Source: a bacterium | GTDB lineage: Bacteria; Patescibacteriota; Minisyncoccia; Minisyncoccales; CG1-02-41-26 | Length of the DNA stretch: 57,579 bases | Reading direction: 5' to 3' | Assembly: GCA_030648255.1 (NCBI GenBank) | Contig: JAUSHZ010000016.1 | Coordinates: 1 to 57,579 of the forward strand | In this document: positions 51,401-57,579 of the stretch, one piece after another | Layout: every line of letters starts with the position of its first letter | Position numbering within the stretch: the first letter of the stretch is position 1 | Notes under the pieces: generated by a model | Told to the model about the DNA's origin: nothing | Databases searched by the model: none | The model's input: the letters and a program-made list of their open reading frames with translations, nothing else | Program-made: the position numbers and the translations under genes

Positions 51401-52038
51401 AGCGATTCTTTCTTTTTAAGAAACTGTGCCTCTTTATAGGAGCCGTCTTTTAACATAAAAAGATGGTTTGGGGTACATTTAATTTTTGCACCATTATCTA
51501 AAGTAACTTCAACTAATTCTGCTTGTTTTATTGTTAAGCGAGGTTTTTTAATTTCCGCGATACAAACCAAGCCTAATTTATTTACAGAATAAGTGTAGTT
51601 TTTTTTACCTGCTTGCCATTCACTAATTAAATCTTCAAATGCCAAGCTTCTGCCATCAGTTAATTTAACTTTTGTATCTTTTGTAAAACAGCCAAAATTG
51701 CCTTGGCCTTTAACCAACATATAGCGTAAAGAAAAATCTTGAGCCATTCTCACTAAAGAATCATAAACAGCAATATCTCCGTGCGGATGATATTTGCCAA
51801 GCACTTCTCCGGTGACCGACGCTGATTTTCTAAATTTAGCACTGGCTCGTAAGCCCATATCATACATAGCAAAAAGAATCCTGCGGTGAACCGGCTTCAG
51901 CCCATCTCGAACATCAGGCAAAGCCCTTGACACAATAACCGACATAGCATAATCCAAATAACAGTCCTTGATTTCATCAGTTATTTCTCTGTCTCTTATG
52001 TATCCAATTTCTTGTAATTGTTCTTCTTTTTCTGCCAT
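48367..52038 (-). CDS. gyrA: DNA gyrase subunit A with in-frame intein
   Basis: DCYLDYAMSVIVSRALPDVRDGLKPVHRRILFAMYDMG ... HPHGDIAVYDSLVRMAQDFSLRYMLVKGQGNFG|intein|SIDGDGAASMRYTE. Confidence 0.97.
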   Translation of the reverse strand: MAEKEEQLQEIGYIRDREITDEIKDCYLDYAMSVIVSRALPDVRDGLKPVHRRILFAMYDMGLRASAKFRKSASVTGEVLGKYHPHGDIAVYDSLVRMAQDFSLRYMLVKGQGNFGCFTKDTKVKLTDGRSLAFEDLISEWQAGKKNYTYSVNKLGLVCIAEIKKPRLTIKQAELVEVTLDNGAKIKCTPNHLFMLKDGSYKEAQFLKKKESLMPLYEKTSEKTDRINRDGYTLIFQNKTEEWVPAHHLADNYNLTNKKYYKSNGRVRHHINFNKLDNSPDNIKRMQWGEHWKIHQQNASLLHQSEDYRQKIAKGREIFWANPINRQKNADRLSERNKKNWQDPIYREKMRISLSETNKDFMQKHPEKRKEIGERSTRTLKKLWQNPEYRSFMHEKIIKGNKNHLTNQTGKNKFLKICKEVMKNNDFLNQDIYLETRQKVYPYGCSPLWETGLSKYFQNNADLILQEINKNHKVISVRRLIEREDVFDLTVDSYHNFCLDAGVFVHNSIDGDGAASMRYTECKLSAIGEEMLSDIEKDTVNFRSNYDATRKEPAVLPSPVPQLLLNGSFGIAVGMATSIPPHNAGEVLEATIHLVDNPEATTEDLFQFVKGPDFPTGGIIYSKKEIISAYSQGKGPILTRGKAEIIENKKGMSQIIITEIPYQVQKSSLVIQFAKLVEDKRIDGVKDIRDESDREGMRMVIDLKKEAFPNKVLNALYKYTDLQKTFHLNMLALVDGIQPRVLSLADVLSFYLKHKQEVVVRRTKFDLMKAKERAHILEGLMIALKNIDEVIKTIRQSESKDVAHINLQKKFKLSAIQATAILEMRLQNLAKLERDKVEQELKAIMEKIKELLVILENPKKLKEVIKKELNEALEKYRDARRTKVVVGKLGEIGDEDLIPKEEAIIILTQGGFIKRFKPSVYKIQKRGGQGVTGIEVSDEDTVDHLTTGNTLDKLLFFSDSGKVFQCFVWEIPEMGRATKGRGLLNFLEISQNEKILSLIPYSKQEEIDTGKFLVLATKNGIIKKTELSAFKNVRKNGLLAIKLQPGDSLKSAKIIDKNDEIIMVSKFGQSIRFKNADVRPMGRGSSGVHGMRLAKNDEVITMDDIKPKIDAKNHLLIITENGYGKRTKLEEYRLQKRGGSGIKAAKITDKNGKIVFSKVLSEDDIDLIVISIKGQVIKSEIKTISVIGRASSGVRIMKLKSGDKVASAICLNDAPQERAEGEV
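50518..51690 (-). other. GyrA intein (391 aa) with HNH homing-endonuclease-like insert
   Basis: Begins CFTKDTKVKLTDGRSLAFEDL, block B TPNHLFML, ends VFDLTVDSYHNFCLDAGVFVHN followed by S+1; internal VRHHINFNKLDNSPDNIKRMQWGEHWKIH (HNH) and NUMOD-like repeats. Confidence 0.93.
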
Positions 52039-52041
52039 AAA

Positions 52042-52392
52042 TTAATTAGTTGAAGTTGCTGTGCTGGTTGCTTGGGTTTGTTCTAAACTGTTCAGCGCCG
52101 AGCTCACGTCTGAAGTGCTTGCTGGGGAAGTGGTTGTGCCGACTAAATTTTCTATCATTTGGGTTATTTCTTGATTTGTTTGGTCAGTTATTTGTGCCGC
52201 TTCCTTGGCTTTATCAATAGCACCCAAAGTATTTAGCCCCAAGCCAACGTCAATGCCCTGACTAGCAAACTTATCCATTCTTGCTCTGGCATTATGGCCA
52301 ATAATAAAACCCAACGGCACCGCAATCACCAGCAAAACTACCCCCACCAAAATTATTTTCCAAATTTTCTCCATAATTTTTAAATATTCCAA
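52042..52392 (-). CDS. Hypothetical single-TM protein
   Basis: N-terminal TM, Thr/Ser-rich tail. Confidence 0.5.
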   Translation of the reverse strand: MEYLKIMEKIWKIILVGVVLLVIAVPLGFIIGHNARARMDKFASQGIDVGLGLNTLGAIDKAKEAAQITDQTNQEITQMIENLVGTTTSPASTSDVSSALNSLEQTQATSTATSTN

Positions 52393-52784
52393 GGATTAAT
52401 CTTTATTAAAATAAAAAAGAAAATTACCATCGCCAGCAAGATAATAAAAAACATTTTTATAAAATTCCAAGAAACTGGCTTACTATATTCTTTTAGCGTT
52501 CTCTGCTCTGCTGATAAGTCGTTTCCTTGATAATACCTTGGCAAAGACAATAAAACCATACCACCAAAACCTCCCAAAGCAGCGAAGATTAGAAATTGGC
52601 TTATTGTTAATTCTTGAAAAGCCTTTACCCATGCAAAAACCACAAAAATTCCTAAACCAACTACATCTCCCGAGCTAAACCTATAGCCGCCTCCTTGGCT
52701 CGCCTGAAAAGCCGCCGCACCAAGGGTAAAAGAAGCGCCAAATATAAAAAATAATAATAACTTTAATATTTCTTTTCTATCCAT
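52380..52784 (-). CDS. Hypothetical membrane protein
   Basis: Four TM segments; overlaps the next ORF. Confidence 0.55.
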   Translation of the reverse strand: MDRKEILKLLLFFIFGASFTLGAAAFQASQGGGYRFSSGDVVGLGIFVVFAWVKAFQELTISQFLIFAALGGFGGMVLLSLPRYYQGNDLSAEQRTLKEYSKPVSWNFIKMFFIILLAMVIFFFILIKINPWNI

Positions 52785-52800
52785 ATTCTATTAACTTTCT

Positions 52801-53640
52801 CTACTTTAAAAACTTAAAAGTGGAAAGTGCTTTATCAAAAATATCTGCCACGCGAATTCCATCAATTAAATAACCAACCCCACTTTTAATAACATATGCC
52901 TGTGGCGCTGGATCGTTTTCACCTAAAGTATATTTATAACCCTGATACCCCCCGATTGTCATTTCTTGAATTTTGACTCCTTGCTTTATATTTTTGTTAA
53001 AACTCTCATAGCTATATTCAGCCTGAGGATTATCCATAACTGTCACCTTAAAAAATTGTTGCTCTATTGCTTTATTTAAAGCGTCTTCATTTTGCTCAAC
53101 AAAGTTCTGGGTGGCTTGCATATCTCCGCTATTCGATATCCTCTCAAATTCAGCCTCAAGCTGTTTTGATTCTTGTGACGGAAGGGCCTCAAAAACAACA
53201 CTGTTTGGTCCGAACCTATCAGAATTAATAGCCCAATTGCTTGGATATTTAATTTCGAAATTATACTTTTCGCTTGTATATGTTTTCCAGTTAGCTGTTT
53301 CACTAACCGCCACTTGTGATGGTTGCGATGGAATCTGTGCCTGGTTTTGGACAATTTCATTTGTAATTAGTGCTTGGTTTTGAATCTTGCTAACAAGCCT
53401 TTTTTCAAGGAAATAACTTCCAGCTTCAAATGCCCCATAGATAACCGCTTGTATCAAGAAACAAATCCAAGAAATTTTATTAGCCTGTTTTGCTTTTTGA
53501 GGATGGCTCTTGCGCCACATAAAATACATTACAGCCCCCGTAATAACTGGGTTAAGCAAACTAAATATCCAAGTAACAACCTTTTCTCTTTTATTTAAGA
53601 CCTCAACTGAAACCTCATTATTTGTATTTATATTATCCAT
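52801..53640 (-). CDS. Membrane-anchored protein with PsbP-like/NWKTYTSEKYNFEIKYPSNW domain
   Basis: The domain NWKTYTSEKYNFEIKYPSNW is shared with 38485-39177. Confidence 0.6.
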   Translation of the reverse strand: MDNINTNNEVSVEVLNKREKVVTWIFSLLNPVITGAVMYFMWRKSHPQKAKQANKISWICFLIQAVIYGAFEAGSYFLEKRLVSKIQNQALITNEIVQNQAQIPSQPSQVAVSETANWKTYTSEKYNFEIKYPSNWAINSDRFGPNSVVFEALPSQESKQLEAEFERISNSGDMQATQNFVEQNEDALNKAIEQQFFKVTVMDNPQAEYSYESFNKNIKQGVKIQEMTIGGYQGYKYTLGENDPAPQAYVIKSGVGYLIDGIRVADIFDKALSTFKFLK

Positions 53641-53651
53641 ATTGTTATTTT

Positions 53652-54026
53652 TTACTTAGTTAAAATTTTTATATAGTTAGATATTAGAAAAAATAATATC
53701 ACCCCCAAAATAACCAACAAAGCAATAATACTATATTTTACAAACCTTGAACTTTCTTTTTCTTTTTTAATAAATGGCAAAATAAAAGTATAAAAAATAA
53801 TGCCAACTAACCCCCCAATAACACCTACTAGTAGAAAACGCTCAATACCTGATTTCGCCAAGAGATTAATCGGACCAAGCAGGAAGAGAAGAATTGCATC
53901 CACCCAGCCAAAAGAAGAGCCACTAGCCTCATAAATATCTCCTTCAAAGCCAAGTGCCAACCAAGCACCTAAGATAAATACTACCGAATACTCAATAATT
54001 TTATTTTTTATTTTTATTTTATTCAT
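53652..54026 (-). CDS. Hypothetical membrane protein
   Basis: Three TM segments. Confidence 0.5.
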   Translation of the reverse strand: MNKIKIKNKIIEYSVVFILGAWLALGFEGDIYEASGSSFGWVDAILLFLLGPINLLAKSGIERFLLVGVIGGLVGIIFYTFILPFIKKEKESSRFVKYSIIALLVILGVILFFLISNYIKILTK

Positions 54027-54110
54027 TTCTTGATACTAACTCATAAAAATCTATATAGTGGTGCTATACAAAACTGTGTATATTTTGTAAAGTGTAGATG
54101 AACACCGTTT

Positions 54111-54773
54111 TTACGGGGTAAGTAAAATAATTTTCATTTCTTCGTCTTCTCCGGGTAAATCTTTTGAAGTTATTTTTGCTTTTGCTAATGGCTCAATGGC
54201 CTCACTGCCCATTTCTTTTAAAAATTTAGAAACCTCGTCAATCTCAACCTTCAGCCCTGGTATTTTATAATGCATAGGAATAACAATACCTGGCTCTACT
54301 TGACTGGTAATTTCTGCTGCGTCTTTTGCTCCAATAGTATAGGTGCCTCCAACCGGAATAAATAAAATGTCTATATTTCCCAAATCATCAACTTGTTGAC
54401 TTGTTAATTCTTTTTGGCCTAAATCGCTTAAAAAACCTATTTTCATTCCTTCAGCTTGCATAGTAAACATTATAACAGTGCCCCTTTCTTTGCCGTTACT
54501 ATTATCATGGAAAGCAGGAATGCCTTTTATAAAAACATCTTTTATTTCATACTCCCCGGGAGTGTCAATAATAAAAGGGCTGCCTCCAACTGCTTTGGCG
54601 TTTGCGTGGTCTTTATGGTTATGACTAACTAAAACAATATCCCCATCTGTCTTTGGAAATTTTAAACCAACAAAATCCGCTTCAAAAGGGTCGATAACAA
54701 TTTTGGTTTCCCCTTCCTTGCGATTTTTTACGCCAATTTCAAAAAATGATTGTCCATGCCAAACAATATTCAT
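54111..54773 (-). CDS. Metallo-beta-lactamase fold hydrolase (UlaG-like)
   Basis: MNIVWHGQSFFEIGV...DIVLVSHNHKDHANAKAV...IPMHYKIPGLKVEIDEVSKFLKEMG. Confidence 0.9.
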   Translation of the reverse strand: MNIVWHGQSFFEIGVKNRKEGETKIVIDPFEADFVGLKFPKTDGDIVLVSHNHKDHANAKAVGGSPFIIDTPGEYEIKDVFIKGIPAFHDNSNGKERGTVIMFTMQAEGMKIGFLSDLGQKELTSQQVDDLGNIDILFIPVGGTYTIGAKDAAEITSQVEPGIVIPMHYKIPGLKVEIDEVSKFLKEMGSEAIEPLAKAKITSKDLPGEDEEMKIILLTP

Positions 54774-54774
54774 A

Positions 54775-55392
54775 TTACAATTTTAATTTTAATATTTCTT
54801 GCTCGAAAAATTTTTTCATTTGTTCTTTTGACGGCTCTAATTTTAAAAATTCTACTTCATTATTTTTTAATCCTTCTAGATACAATAATTGCTCTAAAAA
54901 CAACCTAAAATTAAAATCGGCTTTATATTTTTTCTCTGCTATTTCTCTAATTTCTTGCAAATTAACATATTTTTCTTTTAAAATAAAATACAAATCAAAG
55001 TAATCTTTTGTTGCTCCGCGAAAATTTAAAGCGTAAGCCTTCATTGCGGCAATTTCAGGAATTTGAGCAATTTTCAATTTTTTAAATTCTATTGGTTTTA
55101 ATAGCAATCCAAACTCATCTTGCACAAAATCTATTTTTACATCGTTAACCATTATGCTTAACTGTGTGGGTAATTTTAAGGAAGTAGAAACCTTAAACCC
55201 AAGAAACATTTTTTTCGCTTTATTAAATAACCCAGCAGGCAACTCTTTTTCAGTAAATAAATCAAAATCCACCGATAATCTATGCCCCATCTGCAAAGCT
55301 AAAGCTGTGCCACCAACTAAATAAAAATCCTTAAATTGGTTAAGAGATAGAAGAATTTCTTGTTGCTTGGATTTTAAAACCTCTATTTGCAT
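54775..55392 (-). CDS. AbiEii-like nucleotidyltransferase (type IV TA toxin-like)
   Basis: DFYLVGGTALALQMGHRLSVDFDLFTEKELP ... MKAYALNFRGATKDYFDLYFILKE. Confidence 0.85.
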   Translation of the reverse strand: MQIEVLKSKQQEILLSLNQFKDFYLVGGTALALQMGHRLSVDFDLFTEKELPAGLFNKAKKMFLGFKVSTSLKLPTQLSIMVNDVKIDFVQDEFGLLLKPIEFKKLKIAQIPEIAAMKAYALNFRGATKDYFDLYFILKEKYVNLQEIREIAEKKYKADFNFRLFLEQLLYLEGLKNNEVEFLKLEPSKEQMKKFFEQEILKLKL

Positions 55393-55669
55393 ACTTCATT
55401 TTTTTTATACCCAAAATTAAACTAATTAAATGCAATGCTCGGTAATTCCTAAATTCGCTTACGGGAATTTCTTCAATAATATTTTTAAGTTTCTTTATTC
55501 CATAAAAACTGGCCAGCCATTGCCATTGTTTCCAGCTTCCATAATTCAAAGTATTTACGATAATTCTTTCGTAGTTTTCGTCAGGATCTATTTTTTTAAA
55601 ATTATATCCCCACATTACGGCCTTAAAATCCTGTGGCAATTTTATTTTCGCAGTTTTTACTTTCTGCAT
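55340..55669 (-). CDS. DUF6922/AbiEi-like partner of the AbiEii-like gene
   Basis: LPQDFKAVMWGYNFKKIDPDENYERIIVNTLNYGSWKQWQWLASFYGIKKLKNIIEEIP; upstream and overlapping. Confidence 0.7.
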   Translation of the reverse strand: MQKVKTAKIKLPQDFKAVMWGYNFKKIDPDENYERIIVNTLNYGSWKQWQWLASFYGIKKLKNIIEEIPVSEFRNYRALHLISLILGIKKMKYANRGFKIQATRNSSIS

Positions 55670-55683
55670 ATATTTTTATCTTA

Positions 55684-56712
55684 TCAAAATACATCCCCCC
55701 TTGCAATAACAGCTTTTCGCAAATTATAACCATTGCAGTGTTTTAAAATTCCCAAATATGATTGCAGTATTTGGTTAAAAGATTTTTTTGACAATTCACC
55801 CGCTTCCATTTGCTCTTTTTTAGCTTTCAACTTAGAAAACATTCTTTTCTTTGTTTTAACTCTTAAAATTCTATAACGCGGAAAACTAACATATCCCAAA
55901 AAATCAACTCCTTGATAATATTTTTTAATTTTTGTCTTTTCCTGGTGTAAGTTTAGCTTTAAGTTTTCTTTTAAAAAATTGCTAATCTGCGGGATTAAAT
56001 CTGTTAAAAATTTTTCGGTTTCTGACAGAATAATAAAATCGTCGCAATAGCGGATATAATATTTTAATCGCAACTTATGTTTAATAAACTGGTCAAATTG
56101 GTTTAAATAGATATTAGCAAAAAGCTGGCTGGTTATATTTCCCAAAGGCAAGCCAATGCCTGGCGAGACAGAAAAACTGCTGATAATTTCACTTAACAAC
56201 CAAAGCACTTTTTCATCTTTAATTTTCTTTTTCAGTAATGCTAATAAAATTTTATGGTCAATAGAATCAAAAAACTTTTTAATATCGCATTGCAAAACAA
56301 AACAATTTTGCGTATTATTTTGGCTAATCTTAAAAGCAAATTTTCGCAAGCGATTTACCGCCTTATGTGTCCCCTTATAATCGCGGCAAGAATATGAATC
56401 CGCAATAAATGTCTCATCAAAAACTGGATATAACGCCCTAAAAATCGCATGGTGCAAAACCCTGTCTTTCACTGTTGCTTTATGAATTTTTCTCGGCTTA
56501 GGGTCGTTTATTTTAAAAGCTTGATACTGGCTATGCTTGTATGTTAAATTTACTAAGTCAAAATGCAAGTCAAAAATGTTGTCCATTAAACGCAAAGAAA
56601 ATTCCTGAACATCTTTTTTATTTTTCTTGCCACTGATAAACTCTTTCCACGCCTCTAAAAGGTTTTCAACGCTAATAACATCTTCAAGTTTATGAATCAA
56701 TTGAATTTTCAT
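55684..56712 (-). CDS. DGR-type reverse transcriptase
   Basis: RKIHKATVKDRVLHHAIFRALYPVFDETFIADSYSCRDYKGTHKAV; GIGLPLGNITSQLFANIYLNQFDQFIKH; YIRYCDDFIIL catalytic motif. Confidence 0.92.
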   Translation of the reverse strand: MKIQLIHKLEDVISVENLLEAWKEFISGKKNKKDVQEFSLRLMDNIFDLHFDLVNLTYKHSQYQAFKINDPKPRKIHKATVKDRVLHHAIFRALYPVFDETFIADSYSCRDYKGTHKAVNRLRKFAFKISQNNTQNCFVLQCDIKKFFDSIDHKILLALLKKKIKDEKVLWLLSEIISSFSVSPGIGLPLGNITSQLFANIYLNQFDQFIKHKLRLKYYIRYCDDFIILSETEKFLTDLIPQISNFLKENLKLNLHQEKTKIKKYYQGVDFLGYVSFPRYRILRVKTKKRMFSKLKAKKEQMEAGELSKKSFNQILQSYLGILKHCNGYNLRKAVIARGDVF

Positions 56713-57093
56713 AATCAGCTAATTCCTCTACTCCAAAAAGCTAAAGATATTTATTTGCTATGGTACAACTATTACAAAATTATACCCAAGGAACATAGAT
56801 ATACTTTGGGGCAAAAAGTGGATAAATTTTTGCTGGAAATAATTGAAGCTATTTCTATTGCCAGCTTTCTGAAGCGAGAAGAAAAATTACCGTATGTTCG
56901 GCTGGCTATTAGAAAAACCGATATTTTAAAAATATTTCTTTTAATACTCTGGGAAACCAAATCCTTGGATAACAGCAAGTATATCCAAATTTCTGAAAAA
57001 TTAAACGAAATTGGAAAAATGTTAGGGGGATGGAATGGCAATTTAAGCGCGCCAAAAGAAAACTCCTCCAATAAATCAGAGGGGGAGAAATAA
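56692..57093 (+). CDS. Avd-like DGR accessory protein (four-helix bundle)
   Basis: PKEHRYTLGQKVDKFLLEIIEAISIASFLKREEKLPYVRLAIRKTDILKIFLLILWETKSLDNSKYIQISEKLNEIGKMLGGW. Confidence 0.85.
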   Translation: MNQLNFHNQLIPLLQKAKDIYLLWYNYYKIIPKEHRYTLGQKVDKFLLEIIEAISIASFLKREEKLPYVRLAIRKTDILKIFLLILWETKSLDNSKYIQISEKLNEIGKMLGGWNGNLSAPKENSSNKSEGEK

Positions 57094-57094
57094 A

Positions 57095-57235
57095 GAGAGT
57101 TGCACAGCCAACGGAGGGGTAGTAAGCATTCCAATTGTTGTCGAGCCAGTTGTAGTTCCAATTCCAATTGCCATCGTCGTTCCGATACAAGTAGAGAATG
57201 CTGCGATTGCCGTTGGGACTGCGAAGAATTGTATA
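57095..57235 (-). repeat. DGR template-repeat (TR) candidate (boundaries approximate)
   Basis: - strand GGCAATCGCAGCATTCTCTACTTGTATCGGAACGACGATGGCAATTGGAATTGGAACTACAACTGGCTCGACAACAATTGGAATGCTTACTACCCCTCC...; conceptual GNRSILYLYRNDDGNWNWNYNWLDNNWNAYYPSVGCATLFISP, an AAY-rich TR-like pattern next to RT and avd. Confidence 0.75.
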
Positions 57236-57454
57236 AAATATTTTCTGCGCCACCACCCTTTGAATACTCTTAGGGCTGAATTTTATTCGTGATATAAAAT
57301 CACATAATATTTTATACCAAGTATCTTCATTTTTTGAAGTTTCTACACACATCTCTCTATCCAAAACCGTAATCGTGGATATTCTCAATGTATGGATACT
57401 GGTTTCGGTAGCGAGAAACCGTAATCGCTCGCATATTTACCCTGAATTCCAGTT

Positions 57455-57471
57455 TGAAACCGAACACTTGG
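57455..57471. repeat. IS30-family left terminal inverted repeat TGAAACCGAACACTTGG
   Basis: Exact inverted match to 160-176. Confidence 0.85.
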
Positions 57472-57490
57472 CGATATAGAATATCGCCAT

Positions 57491-57579
57491 ATGAACAAGC
57501 AAAAAATAGAAAATAAAGAAAACAAAAAAGGTAGCCACATCAAAGAAGCGGAGAGGTTAGAAATAGATATTTTGTTAAG
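57491..57579 (+). CDS. IS30-family transposase N-terminal fragment (3' truncated by window edge)
   Basis: MNKQKIENKENKKGSHIKEAERLEIDILL; IS30-like N-terminus just inside the IR. Confidence 0.75.
   Translation, partial: MNKQKIENKENKKGSHIKEAERLEIDILL

Noticed and set aside
56772-57167. 131-aa - strand ORF overlapping avd
   Set aside because: Antisense of avd in another frame; no recognisable family.
56909-57388. 159-aa - strand ORF spanning the TR-like segment
   Set aside because: TTG start, extends antisense through the avd 3' end. Treated as conceptual translation of the TR region rather than a confident gene, though the possibility of a VR is listed as a finding.

Overview
The 57.6 kb window has the gene content and style of a Patescibacteria/CPR (Parcubacteria-like) chromosomal contig. 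This placement is inferred from gene content and was not tested phylogenetically. The code appears standard, with TGA used as stop. Housekeeping genes present: groEL/groES, uvrA, dprA, topA, a RelA/SpoT homologue, leuS, metG, tatD, rsmI, prmC, rlmE, glyS, recO, ileS, argS, smpB-ssrA-infC-rpmI-rplT, gyrA. Both contig ends lie inside IS30-family elements in the same orientation: a transposase C-terminus at 1-183 and an N-terminus at 57491-57579, with the same 17-bp terminal inverted repeat at each end.

Most notable observations:
(1) A diversity-generating retroelement (DGR) at the right end. The reverse transcriptase (-) and an Avd-like gene (+) are head-to-head and overlap, an A/N-codon-rich template-repeat-like segment lies on the - strand just past avd, and no VR/target gene is visible. 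IS30 sits immediately beside it.
(2) A dispersed family of about 7-nt-period degenerate repeats, inserted in frame in at least seven housekeeping genes (leuS x4, uvrA x3, metG, ileS, argS, topA, recO, tatD) and also present between genes.
(3) Several core genes whose C-termini and stop codons are supplied by mobile or repeat DNA: groEL by the IS30 IR, gyrA by a MITE-like element, ileS by a REP-like palindrome, uvrA by a heptad repeat.
(4) A gyrA intein with an HNH-type insert.
(5) Two copies of a two-gene module (small conserved protein plus retropepsin-like aspartic protease).
(6) A 1719-aa CARDB/Cys-rich protein fused to a VirB2/TrbC-like two-helix pilin domain, next to a stand-alone paralogue.
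(7) A sigma-70 region-2-like protein with N-terminal MerR/excisionase-like HTHs.
(8) A tRNA-like gene preceded by a putative small RNA carrying permuted, complementary tRNA segments.

The ORF track also contains many antisense ORFs, which I treated as spurious. All observations come from reading the sequence by eye; no searches were run.
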